Part shown: positions 15,573 through 24,470 of the stretch, one piece after another
How positions within the stretch are numbered: the first letter of the stretch is position 1
How the letters are laid out: every line of letters starts with the position of its first letter
Assembly (NCBI GenBank): GCA_016713175.1
Contig: JADJPQ010000029.1
Span: 124,001 to 188,000, forward strand
Direction: 5' to 3'
Length of the DNA: 64,000 nucleotides
DNA from: Planctomycetota bacterium
GTDB taxonomy: Bacteria; Planctomycetota; UBA1135; UBA2386
The notes under the pieces: model-generated
What the model was told of the DNA's origin: nothing
What the model saw: the letters and a program-made list of their open reading frames with translations, nothing else
Databases searched by the model: none
Position numbers and translations under genes: made by a program

Positions 15573-16564
15573 AGAACCACCGCGCCATCCTGTTCGCCGC
15601 GCTGCTGCTCGCCGTCCATCCGGCGAACGCGCAGAGCGAGGCCACCACGCTGCACCATCTGCTGCACCGCGCCGATGCCGTCGTCGTCGCCACCGTGCTC
15701 GGCGCCAGCGACCCGTCGCCCGAGTTCCACCGGCTGTCGTTCCGCAGCGACGAAGTCCTGGCTGGTGCGGTCGGCGACGAATTCGCGCTGCTGGAGCCCG
15801 CGGGCCGCTGCTGCGGTCGCGCGCTGTGGACGCTCGCACCGGGGCACCAGCGCCTGCTGTTCCTGCGGCGAGCCGGACCGACGCTGCATGTGCTCGGCGG
15901 CGAACGCGGCATCGCGCCCGCTGAACCACTGCTGCTGGAACACACCCGTGCGCTGCTGGCCCGGCGCCTCGATGTGTCGGCGACCGCCAACCTGCTGGCC
16001 GCGGCGATGCAGAGTGGCGACCGCCGGGTGCGCGACGACGCGATCCTGGCGCTGCCGACATTGCCGACGCCGCCGGATGCCGCCCGCGCGACGCCAGCCC
16101 TGCTGGCCGCGCTCACCGACGAACTGCCGCAGGCGAGCACGCTGCTGCCGGCCCTGCTCGCCACCACGCGCCGACTGCAGGTCACCGAGGCCACGGAACT
16201 CCTGGTGCCCACCTGCCTGACCACGCCGCGCGAAGACATCGCCGCCCTGACCCGCGCGACGCTGATCGCGCTGCCCCAAGACCAGGTGTTCGCAACGCTG
16301 CTGCAACACTGGCCCGACCGCGACGCCACCCGACTCCGCGCCGCCGGATTGCTGACCGGACTCGACGGCACGCGCGCCGCGCCGCTGTTGCATCGGATCG
16401 TCACGGAGACGACCACGCCGCGGGTCTGCCTGGCCGCAACCGAAGGCCTGCTCGGCCATGGCGCCACGCCGGCCGCACTGCAGGCCCGCGTGCCCGCCGC
16501 CGTTCTCGAACTCGCCCAGCGGCGGCTGCATGCCCGCCCGCGCTTTGCCAACGTGCGCCCATGA
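15569..16564 (+). CDS. Secreted HEAT-like repeat protein, unknown function
   Basis: 331 residues with a clear Sec signal peptide (MKNHRAILFAALLLAVHPANAQ). The N-terminal ~110 residues form a small beta-rich domain with a Cys-Cys pair in GRCCGRALW. The remainder is alpha-helical with Leu/Ala-rich helix pairs (RVRDDAILALPTLP, TRLRAAGLLTGLDG) like degenerate HEAT or Armadillo repeats. I do not recognise a named family. ATGA overlaps at both ends tie it translationally to the lipoprotein upstream and the alpha-CTD protein downstream, suggesting a shared process. Confidence 0.65.
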   Translation: MKNHRAILFAALLLAVHPANAQSEATTLHHLLHRADAVVVATVLGASDPSPEFHRLSFRSDEVLAGAVGDEFALLEPAGRCCGRALWTLAPGHQRLLFLRRAGPTLHVLGGERGIAPAEPLLLEHTRALLARRLDVSATANLLAAAMQSGDRRVRDDAILALPTLPTPPDAARATPALLAALTDELPQASTLLPALLATTRRLQVTEATELLVPTCLTTPREDIAALTRATLIALPQDQVFATLLQHWPDRDATRLRAAGLLTGLDGTRAAPLLHRIVTETTTPRVCLAATEGLLGHGATPAALQARVPAAVLELAQRRLHARPRFANVRP

Positions 16565-18828
16565 GCACCACCGCCGCGTCCACGATCCGGCTCGACCACC
16601 CGATCCTCGCGCTCGACCTCGGACCGCGCGGCCGCCAGGCCTGCGCCCAGCTCGGCATCACGACGGTGGCGCAGTTCCTGGCGCTGCCGGCCGCCGACTT
16701 CGTCGCCCGCTCCGGCTGCAGCCAGAAGACCTGGACCCAGATCGAACACCGGGTCATCGACTGGCTGACCACCACCGCCGCCGGCAGCGATCGCGCCACC
16801 GCCGACGACGATCAGCGGCCGCTGGACGGTCTGGTCCGCGATCCGGCTGCCGAACGCGCGTTCCTGACGCTCGGCATCACGACGGTCGGGCAGTTCCTGG
16901 CGACGCCGAAGGAGACACTGCTGGCCTGCGCCGGATTCCGCGAACGCACCTGGCAGAGCATCCGCGACAAGATCCAGGCGACCCGCAAGCTGCGCGCCGC
17001 CGGCAGCCGGCTGTTGCCGCAGGTGATGCTCGATCTGCCGCTCTCCCGCCTCGCGCTGGCGCGGCCGCTGATCGCGCGGCTCGAGCAACTCGGCGCCCAC
17101 AACCTCGGCCAGGCCCTGGCGCTGCCGGAGACGGTGTTCACCGCCGGCGGCGACCTCGGCACCGATGCCGCAGCGGCGATCCGCGGCTGTCTCGAACAAC
17201 TGTTCCGCGTCGCGCTCGAGCAGGTCGATCTGCAGCCGGAGTCGGCGGTGCTCGACTGGCCGACGCTGAAGGGGCAGCTGTTGGCGCCGCTGCAGGAGCA
17301 GGAACGCGAACTGCTGACCCAACTGGTCGGCATCGGCCAGCCACCGCGCACGGTCCAGGATCTGGCGGTCACCCGCCACCTCGATGCCACCACGATCGCG
17401 GCGCTCGCCGACCGCACCCGCCAGCGGCTGCACGAGCGGACGCCTTCGCTCTTGTGCCGGCTGCGCTTCGAGATGGCGCGCGAACTGGACACGTTCGAAG
17501 GCGTGGTCGACGGCACGCGGCTGGCGCCGGGCACGCTGCTGCACACGATCGGCCGCGCCAACGCCGACGCGATGCTGCCGCTACGGCTCTTGGCGTTCTG
17601 CTTCCCGCGCGAGTTCTGGTTCCAGGACAACGTGCTGACCACGCTGTCGCGCCGCGACTACAAGCGGCTGGTGCAGACGCTGCGCGAGACGGCGCGACCG
17701 CACCGGCTGCCGCTGCCGATCGACCAGCTGGCCGCCGAAGTCGCTACCCGGATCGCCGGCGTGCCGCGCGGCCTGCTGCTGCACGTGCTGCGCGTATCGC
17801 TGCGCCTGACGATCCAGATCGACCCGCGGCGTGGGGAAGTGGCGACGCAGAGCCAGCACGCGCCGGCGGTGCGGCTACGGCATCTGCTGCTCGAACAGGC
17901 GACGCCGATGGAACTCGAGGACCTGGTGTTCGCCTGGCGGGAACGCTACCGGACGGTCAGTGCCCGCGCGCTCGAACGGACACTGCGCGCCGATCCGACA
18001 TTCGTCGCGATCAGCCCGACGCGTTGGAGCCTGCGTGCGTGGCATCAGGACGAACTGCAGAGCGCGACGACCATCGCCGCCGAGGTCGCGACCCGCGTGC
18101 TGGAGGCGCCGGGCAAGCACCACGTGCCGGCGATGTTGCAGGATCGCGAGGTCGGCGAAGTGATGATCTGGCTGGTCATCGACTGCCTGCGGCGGGATCC
18201 GCAAGTGCGCTATCTGGGCCGCGGCGACGTCTGTCCGGCGACGCACGCGCGCAGTTCGGTGCTCGATCAGTTGTTGAAGGACTTCCGGCGGGCCGGTGGC
18301 GACGTCGTGATGTCGCGGTTCCTGGAGAACCAGTCCAGCGGCAAGCGGCGACTAGTCGAACGGCTGCTGCACGAGAACCGGATGTTCGTCATTCCGGCGG
18401 AGGATCGGATCGACCTGCTGGCGAACTATCCGTTCTCGGGCGAACGGATGGCGCGGTTGCTCGAGGTCGTCGACGGCGTCCTGCGCTCCCGGCACGGCTA
18501 TGCCGCGATCGGGTTGTGCATGGTGGAGGTCAATCGCTGTGATCTCGGCGGCACGTGGATGAACGAGGTGATCCTCGGCGAGCTGCTGCATCGGCACGGC
18601 CGCTTCGAACTGCTGCCAGGCGGGATCGTCGCGCGGCGCGATCTGGAGCTCGGCGGCTGGTTGATGCAGAAGGCGCGCGCGGCGCTGCGGGCGGCGCGGA
18701 TGCCGATCTCGGTGGCGGAGATCCTGGCGCAGCGGCCGGAGTTGGCCGAGTTCTCGGCGACGATCGCGCAGTTGTTGCGGTCGGATCCGATGGTCAGGTC
18801 GGATGGCGCGAAGTTCGTGCTGGTGTGA
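16561..18828 (+). CDS. Multi-module RNA polymerase alpha-CTD-like DNA-binding protein
   Basis: 755 residues, no signal peptide, so cytoplasmic. Residues ~8-60, ~78-135 and less clearly ~150-205 are modules resembling the RNA polymerase alpha C-terminal domain: L-x-x-R-x-x-x-A-x-x-x-LGITTVAQFLALP-x-x-x-x-x-x-x-G-x-x-x-x-TW-x-x-I. Residues ~240-290 (ELLTQLVGIGQPPRTVQDLAV...ALADRTRQRL) look like a sigma region-4/helix-turn-helix segment. Several later stretches of the form ARALERTLRADPTFVAISPTRW resemble HARE-HTH-type winged helices. No polymerase-assembly N-terminal domain is present, so it is not RpoA. Likely a transcription-associated or other DNA-binding protein of unknown targets. It overlaps the upstream gene by ATGA. 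Confidence 0.65.
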   Translation: MSTTAASTIRLDHPILALDLGPRGRQACAQLGITTVAQFLALPAADFVARSGCSQKTWTQIEHRVIDWLTTTAAGSDRATADDDQRPLDGLVRDPAAERAFLTLGITTVGQFLATPKETLLACAGFRERTWQSIRDKIQATRKLRAAGSRLLPQVMLDLPLSRLALARPLIARLEQLGAHNLGQALALPETVFTAGGDLGTDAAAAIRGCLEQLFRVALEQVDLQPESAVLDWPTLKGQLLAPLQEQERELLTQLVGIGQPPRTVQDLAVTRHLDATTIAALADRTRQRLHERTPSLLCRLRFEMARELDTFEGVVDGTRLAPGTLLHTIGRANADAMLPLRLLAFCFPREFWFQDNVLTTLSRRDYKRLVQTLRETARPHRLPLPIDQLAAEVATRIAGVPRGLLLHVLRVSLRLTIQIDPRRGEVATQSQHAPAVRLRHLLLEQATPMELEDLVFAWRERYRTVSARALERTLRADPTFVAISPTRWSLRAWHQDELQSATTIAAEVATRVLEAPGKHHVPAMLQDREVGEVMIWLVIDCLRRDPQVRYLGRGDVCPATHARSSVLDQLLKDFRRAGGDVVMSRFLENQSSGKRRLVERLLHENRMFVIPAEDRIDLLANYPFSGERMARLLEVVDGVLRSRHGYAAIGLCMVEVNRCDLGGTWMNEVILGELLHRHGRFELLPGGIVARRDLELGGWLMQKARAALRAARMPISVAEILAQRPELAEFSATIAQLLRSDPMVRSDGAKFVLV

Positions 18829-18860
18829 CCGGCACTCTGCTTCGCTCCACTCCTGGTGTC

Positions 18861-21350
18861 TCAGCCGCCGACCACCAGCCGCAGCCCCGCCGTCGCCGAG
18901 ATCCCGTGGCTCGCCCCCGGATCGAGCTGGAACGCCTGCGCGAACACCACCTGCCCGCACAGGATCGTCGCCGCGCACGGCACCGGGATCGCCACCGTCG
19001 CGCCGGCCACCGGCAGCACATACGCATGCACGCCAGCCGGACCAAGCCACGGATCGACGTAGACCATGCCACCGAACGGCGTCGGACTCATCACGCCGGT
19101 CACGCCGATCCACAGACAGCCCGTGCCATCGGTGCCCAGCGCGTTCTGGTGCTGCAGCTGCAGCGCCAGACACGGCGTCGGCAACGACGACGTCAGCGCC
19201 GGCACACCGAGCGTACCCGGCCAACCCGGCCCGACCGTGCTGACTGACGCCGCCGTCGCGCACGTGCAGACCTCCAGGTTGATGTCGATCACCCGCGACA
19301 GCGACGGCGTGCAGTCGTCCCACGCGGTGATGCGGACCACATGCGGAGCACCACCGGTCGTCACTTGCGCCGCGCTCGGCGTGAAGTGACAGACCACCTG
19401 CCCGGTGATGCCCAGCGTCGGCGGATCGAACGAGAAATTGGCCAGCCCGAACGACTCGACGTCGATCCGCGCGATCTGCTGCACCGGCTCCGGCGGACCG
19501 AACGTCAGCACGAACCCGCCATTGCCGCCGACGTGCGTTCGCACGGTGTTGTTCGGCGGTCCCGAGGTCAGATCCGGCGGCAGGTTGCCCGGGCAGGTCG
19601 AGAAGAACACCTTCGGCGTCAGTACTAGCACCGCGAACGCGGTGTCGAGCATCGGCGCCAATTGCGTGTTGAACACCCACGAGCCCTGATCGCCGATCGC
19701 GCCGCTGGTCAGTTGGGGCACGTCTTCCAGCAGGTGCTGGTAGTAGCCGCGGTGCGGCGAGCCCGGCGGCGACATCCCGATCGGCTGGTTGTTGGCGTCG
19801 TACATCATGCCGGTCGCCCAGTCGAAGCGATCGCTGCCCTGCTGCAGCTTCAGGTTCTCACCGAGCGGCAGCCCCATCCCCTCGGCGGTCAGGCGCAACC
19901 CGCGCGCGTTGGTCCACATCGCGTACAGATTGCCGAGGTTGCCGCCCTGCCATGAGAACGCCGTGCGGCCGTTGTTCCAGGCGCCGCCCAGCCAGCGCAG
20001 TGCCGCGTCGCGGCAAAGCTCGAGGGTGTTCAGGTTGGTCCGCGTCGCGATCACCTGCCCGCGGTGCGGCGGCGTCGCCGTGCGCGCCAGCGCCAGCGCC
20101 GACAGCCCGCCGCCGATCAGCGCCGGCTGACCGTTGTTGACGTCGCGATAACCGAACGGCACGCCGCCGGCCGCATTGCTGTCGGCCTGATGGCCGAACA
20201 CGCCCCACTCGCACTCCTCCTTCAACCAGTCCGGCACCGTGATGCCCATCTCGCGTTCGGCGCCCTCCATGCTGATGTAGCACCAACTGTTGCACGACAT
20301 GTCGCTGCAGTTGCTGCCACTGTCCGGGTCGTAGCACCAGCCACCGCGACCACCCCAGGTGCCGAAGCCGGTCGCCTGCTGCGCGCCCATCCAGTCGATC
20401 GCGTCCTCGACGATCTCGCGGTAGGTGAGCCCGTCGAGGATGTGCGTACCGGGCAGATCGACCACGTGCGTGGGATCGTTGGTCGCCACGACCGCCGCGG
20501 TCGCGATGCCGACCGAATAGCCGCGCCGGACCCCGTGCACGCCACCGTCGGCGCCGCCGAGGATGATCGTCCGGTTGTTGTTGTTCATGTCGGAGATGCC
20601 GTCGGCGCGAGCGCCGCGGGCGACATCGGCGCGCGGCGCCGTGATGTCGCTGTCGAAGATGCCGGACAGCAGGATGAACTCGAGGCCCTTCTTGACCACC
20701 GCGGCGTAGATGTCCTCGTCGGCATTGCGTTCGAAGTGGCCCTGGTTCTGGAACGCCCAGCAGGCGAACGCCGTCGAGGCGTACGGGTATTGCGAACCCT
20801 GGCTTTGCCAGGACCCATCCGTCGCCTGCCGCAGGTACAAGTAGCGCATGCCGTTGGCGACCGCGATCGACGCGTCGATGCCCTGCCGTTCGAGCGGCTC
20901 GTTGGACGCCGGGTCGAGCACGTCGACGATCCGGACGCCGACCTGACGATGGCCCTGGCTGCCGGCGCCGTTGTCGACGTGCAGCGTGCACATCACGTCG
21001 GCCAGCGTGCGGCCGTTCTGCAGTTCGAACTGCACGATCGTGTGGATGAACTGCGTGTTGGTGACGGTGCCGGTCACCTGCGTGACCGGAGTGCCGTTCG
21101 ACCGGACGATCACGTCGGGGTTGGACGCGAACGACCACGTCCACGTGTAGCCGGCACCCGCGGTCAGGTCGGTGTTGCCCCACAACACGACGTCGGTCAG
21201 CGGGCGACAGAGATGGCGTTCGTTCGGATCGAGGCGCGGCGCGTTTGGGTAACCGGGCATCGTGCGCACGGTCACCTGGGCGGGCAGCGACGCGAGCGCG
21301 AGCAGGAACACGGACAGCACCGTTCGGCGCGCGGGCAGGTTGCAGAGCAT
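18861..21350 (-). CDS. Secreted prenyltransferase/squalene-cyclase-like toroid protein with C-terminal domain
   Basis: 829 residues. ATG 21350 has a CAGGAG ribosome-binding site, and MLCNLPARRTVLSVFLLALASLPAQ is a signal peptide. Residues ~130-560 carry QW-like motifs (QATDGSW, QATGFGTW, SWQGGN) and helix pairs of the alpha/alpha-toroid superfamily that includes squalene cyclase and protein prenyltransferase beta subunits. The DxDD cyclase acid motif is not seen, so it is probably a binding or structural relative rather than a terpene cyclase. Residues ~700-829 are the C-terminal domain shared with other secreted proteins here. Convergent with the alpha-CTD gene. Confidence 0.72.
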   Translation of the reverse strand: MLCNLPARRTVLSVFLLALASLPAQVTVRTMPGYPNAPRLDPNERHLCRPLTDVVLWGNTDLTAGAGYTWTWSFASNPDVIVRSNGTPVTQVTGTVTNTQFIHTIVQFELQNGRTLADVMCTLHVDNGAGSQGHRQVGVRIVDVLDPASNEPLERQGIDASIAVANGMRYLYLRQATDGSWQSQGSQYPYASTAFACWAFQNQGHFERNADEDIYAAVVKKGLEFILLSGIFDSDITAPRADVARGARADGISDMNNNNRTIILGGADGGVHGVRRGYSVGIATAAVVATNDPTHVVDLPGTHILDGLTYREIVEDAIDWMGAQQATGFGTWGGRGGWCYDPDSGSNCSDMSCNSWCYISMEGAEREMGITVPDWLKEECEWGVFGHQADSNAAGGVPFGYRDVNNGQPALIGGGLSALALARTATPPHRGQVIATRTNLNTLELCRDAALRWLGGAWNNGRTAFSWQGGNLGNLYAMWTNARGLRLTAEGMGLPLGENLKLQQGSDRFDWATGMMYDANNQPIGMSPPGSPHRGYYQHLLEDVPQLTSGAIGDQGSWVFNTQLAPMLDTAFAVLVLTPKVFFSTCPGNLPPDLTSGPPNNTVRTHVGGNGGFVLTFGPPEPVQQIARIDVESFGLANFSFDPPTLGITGQVVCHFTPSAAQVTTGGAPHVVRITAWDDCTPSLSRVIDINLEVCTCATAASVSTVGPGWPGTLGVPALTSSLPTPCLALQLQHQNALGTDGTGCLWIGVTGVMSPTPFGGMVYVDPWLGPAGVHAYVLPVAGATVAIPVPCAATILCGQVVFAQAFQLDPGASHGISATAGLRLVVGG

Positions 21351-21451
21351 GGCGGTCTCCTGGGGAGTCGTGAGAGCGCCACTGTAGGACCGGACCGGCG
21401 TTGGCCAACCTCCCCAGTGTGCGGTGACCCCGGGTGCCGGTTGCGGTCCGA

Positions 21452-21738
21452 TCAGTTGCCTACGGTCAACCGCAGACCACGGGTCAACGACATGCCGCCA
21501 GCGGCACCGGGGTCCAGTTGGAACGCCCGCGCGAACACCACCTGACCGCACAGGATCGCGCTGGTGCAAGGAATCGGCAACGTCACGGATGCCCCGGCGA
21601 CCGGCAACACGTAGGCGTGGATGCCGCGGATGCCGGAGTCGGGATCCACGTACTGGCGGCCGCCGAACGGCGCGTTCCCGCCCACGCGATCAGGAACTGC
21701 GCCACCGCCAGCGCCGCCAACACGGCCAGGAACGCCCC
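21452..21738 (-). pseudogene. Decayed copy of the toroid protein's C-terminal domain
   Basis: The frame ending at 21452 encodes GGRQYVDPDSGIRGIHAYVLPVAGASVTLP..., closely matching the end of the toroid protein just downstream on the same strand (GGMVYVDPWLGPAGVHAYVLPVAGATVAIP). Upstream, in a shifted frame (21676-21738), lies a hydrophobic segment AVAQFLIAWAG that corresponds to the preceding strand. There is no signal peptide or N-terminal part. It reads as the remnant of a tandem paralogue, mostly deleted and frameshifted. The surrounding 21351-21833 contains no other gene I can support. Confidence 0.6.
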
Positions 21739-21833
21739 CGGGGCCGATGCCCCGCCATGCCCCCGCCGGGCGGCGCTACCGCGACGATCGCCATCGCCGA
21801 CAGCCCGTCCGAGCCAGATCCGCTCCAGCGCGC

Positions 21834-23360
21834 TCAGGCGTCCGGAGTACCCTGCCCCAGCGCCACCGCGCCACCCTGACTCGGCGTGATCTCCTTCATC
21901 GACGCACTCTCGCCGTCGAACGACAGGAGCCGGCCCTTGCCGCCCTCCAGCGTCTCGATGTGCACCGGCCGTTGCCACAGCGCGAACAGGTTCTGCAGCG
22001 TCAGCTGCGCGTGCTCGAACTGCAGATCCGCACCGGCCCAGTCGTGCACCAGGTACAGCTCACCGCGATTGCGATGATTGGCATCGACGACCCGGATGAT
22101 CGGATTGCCGAAGTTGGTCAGCGCCGCCAGCAACTGTTCCTTCACCTTGCGCCAGTCGCGATCGATGATCTCGATCTGCCCGGTATTGGGATTGCGCCCG
22201 TACACGTACAGCTTCTGATCCTCGGCAAACTCCGGCGTGATGAACTCGTCGATGAACGTCACGTCATTGTAGATCCGCCGGACCTCGAACACCTTCTCGC
22301 GGCCGAGGTTGGTCTCCACCCGCCAGTGCCGCCGCCGCTCCGGATCATCGCACGCCTGGAACTCGGCCCCGAAGCGCCCGAGGTTCCACCGCTGCTCGAT
22401 GTCGCGGAACAGCTCGACGCCCATCTTGTACGGATTGATCTGCCCGGGCCCGGTCGCCAGCGTGCCGGCGTGCGTGTCGCAGTACTGCACGATCTCGCTG
22501 GCCTCGCACAGATGCCGCGTCATCAACTGGCTGTGCCAGAACACGGCCCAGCCCTCGTTCATGATCTTGGTCATCCCCTGCGGCGCGAAGTAGTAGGCCT
22601 CCTCGCGCAGCATCGCCAGCACGTCCTGTTGCCACAGCTCCAGCGGCGCGTGCTCGAGCACGAACTTCAGCACGTCGCGGACGGGCTTGGGCGGGAACTG
22701 CCGGGCCTGCTTCTGCTCCTGCTGCATCTTCTCCCGCTCGCGCGCGATGAACTCGGGCGGGTTGATGTAGCGGTCCATGTAGTCCTTGGCCGCGATCTTC
22801 TTCACCTCGCGCGCCGCCGGTTCCTCGGTCGCGCGCCTGCCGTCGTCGCGCTTGATGAACGGCGAATACGGATCGATCAGGTTGTCGAGCGAGTGCACCA
22901 GGTCGATGAAGTTCTCGACCCGCTCGACGCCGTGCCGGTCCATGTAGCGGCGGATGCGCGCGCCGTGATTGGCCAGCACGTCCATCATCTTGCGCGACGT
23001 GTTGGCGAACCACGCGTTGTTCTTGAAGAAGTCGCAGTGGCCGTAGACGTGCGCCATCACCAGCTTCTGCTCGGTGATCGAGTTGCTGCGCATCAGGTAG
23101 GCGTAGCAGGGGTCGTTGTTGATCACCAGCTCGTAGATCTTCGACAGCCCCCACGCATAGCTCTTGCTGAGCTGCTCGTACTCCATGCCAAAGCGCCAAT
23201 GCGGATAGCGCGTCGGGAAGCCGCCGTAGCTGGCGACCATGTTCAGCTCGTCGTGGTCGACCAGTTCGTAGATCACCTCGTAGAAGTCGAGGCCGTAGCT
23301 CTTGGCGAGGTCGCGCGTCTCGTCGCGGATCGTCGCCAGTTCGGGGGTCAGGTTGCCCAT
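21834..23360 (-). CDS. spoVR: SpoVR family protein
   Basis: 508 residues, full length for the SpoVR/YcgB family. The N-terminus MGNLTPELATIRDETRDLA, the block SYGGFPTRYPHWRFGMEY and the Cys/His-containing VMAHVYGHCDFFKNN are characteristic. Family members are sporulation- or stress-linked cytoplasmic proteins of uncertain biochemistry. Here it closes a three-gene minus-strand operon after prkA and the DUF444 gene, sharing one base (TGATG) with the latter. That arrangement is widely conserved and supports a joint stress-response function with the PrkA kinase. Confidence 0.93.
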   Translation of the reverse strand: MGNLTPELATIRDETRDLAKSYGLDFYEVIYELVDHDELNMVASYGGFPTRYPHWRFGMEYEQLSKSYAWGLSKIYELVINNDPCYAYLMRSNSITEQKLVMAHVYGHCDFFKNNAWFANTSRKMMDVLANHGARIRRYMDRHGVERVENFIDLVHSLDNLIDPYSPFIKRDDGRRATEEPAAREVKKIAAKDYMDRYINPPEFIAREREKMQQEQKQARQFPPKPVRDVLKFVLEHAPLELWQQDVLAMLREEAYYFAPQGMTKIMNEGWAVFWHSQLMTRHLCEASEIVQYCDTHAGTLATGPGQINPYKMGVELFRDIEQRWNLGRFGAEFQACDDPERRRHWRVETNLGREKVFEVRRIYNDVTFIDEFITPEFAEDQKLYVYGRNPNTGQIEIIDRDWRKVKEQLLAALTNFGNPIIRVVDANHRNRGELYLVHDWAGADLQFEHAQLTLQNLFALWQRPVHIETLEGGKGRLLSFDGESASMKEITPSQGGAVALGQGTPDA

Positions 23361-24463
23361 CAGCGTCCCTTGCCGAGGAAGGCCTTGATCGACTGCAGGA
23401 TGCCGTCGCGATCGGGGATGTCGCTGGTGACGACCTTCTCCTCGCCGCGGAACGCCGCATCCAGGTCCTTCTTGAACTGCCCCGAGCCGTAGGCGCTCTT
23501 GACCTGGCCGTAGCAGAACTGGTTGCACGCCGGCAGCAGCGAACTGCGCAGCAGATCGACGCAGCGCTCGGTGTCGCGCGAACTCCAGTTGTCGCCGTCG
23601 CTGAAGTGGAACGGATAGACGTTCCATTCCGCCGCCGGATACTTGTCGCGCATCAGCTGCAGGCACAGTTCATAGGCCGAGCTGATCTTGGTGCCGCCGC
23701 TCTCGCGCAAGTGGAAGAACGTGTGCTGGTCGACCAGGTGCGCGACCGCGTCGTGCACGATGTAGACGACCTCCAGGTTCTTGTATTGATGCCGCAGCCA
23801 GGTGTCGATCCAGAACGCCTCGATGCGGACGATCTCCTTCTGTTCGCGCCCCATCGAGCCGGACACGTCCATCATGTAGATCACCGCCGCCGCCGCCTGC
23901 GGCACCTGCCGCGTCTGCAGCGCGCGAAAGCGCAGGTCGTCGCGGATCGGCACGATGATCGGCCGTTCCGGGTCGTAGGTGCCCGACGCGATCTGGCGCT
24001 TCAAAGCCTCGCGGAACGTCCGCTTGAAGTGGCGCAGCGACAGTGGCCCGCTGCGGGCGATGCCGGTGAAGCGACCGGCGCCGGCGCGGATGTTCTTCTT
24101 GCCACGCGGTTCGATCGACGGCAGCTCGAGTTCTTCCCCCAGGATCTTCGCCAGGTCCTCGAGCGACACGTCGACCTCGAGCACGTGCTTGCCGGCGTCC
24201 TCGCCGGCCTGGCCCTGGCCGTCGCCCTGGCCGGGCACCGGTTGCCCCTCCTCGCCCTCGCCCTGGCCGACGCCGCCCTTCTTGTTGTCGCCATAGCGGA
24301 ACTTCGGCAGCGAGATCTGCGGCAGCGGGATCGACACGTACTTCTGCCCCTGCTTGCCGATCAGCTCGCCCGCGGACACGAAGCGCCGCAGGTTCTGCTT
24401 GATCTTGCCACGCACGATCTGGCGGAAGCGCGTGTGATCCTGGTCGATCCGACGGACGGACAA
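23360..24463 (-). CDS. yeaH: DUF444 (YeaH-type) protein with VWA-like MIDAS motif
   Basis: 367 residues. The N-terminal DHTRFRQIVRGKIKQNLRRF and the central Gly/Gln-rich linker are typical of DUF444. The C-terminal half resembles a von Willebrand A domain, with MMDVSGSMG as the metal-ion-dependent adhesion-site motif and HFSDGDNW further on. In E. coli the homologue YeaH is co-transcribed with the PrkA-type kinase YeaG under starvation and RpoS control; here it sits 7 nt downstream of prkA. Probably an adaptor or regulatory partner of the kinase. Confidence 0.92.
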   Translation of the reverse strand: MSVRRIDQDHTRFRQIVRGKIKQNLRRFVSAGELIGKQGQKYVSIPLPQISLPKFRYGDNKKGGVGQGEGEEGQPVPGQGDGQGQAGEDAGKHVLEVDVSLEDLAKILGEELELPSIEPRGKKNIRAGAGRFTGIARSGPLSLRHFKRTFREALKRQIASGTYDPERPIIVPIRDDLRFRALQTRQVPQAAAAVIYMMDVSGSMGREQKEIVRIEAFWIDTWLRHQYKNLEVVYIVHDAVAHLVDQHTFFHLRESGGTKISSAYELCLQLMRDKYPAAEWNVYPFHFSDGDNWSSRDTERCVDLLRSSLLPACNQFCYGQVKSAYGSGQFKKDLDAAFRGEEKVVTSDIPDRDGILQSIKAFLGKGR

Positions 24464-24470
24464 GCTGGCC

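Noticed and set aside
21583..21978. A separate 131-residue membrane protein on the minus strand.
   Set aside because: Most of it overlaps the spoVR 3' end in a non-coding frame; its only protein-like part is the strand that belongs to the decayed C-terminal domain.
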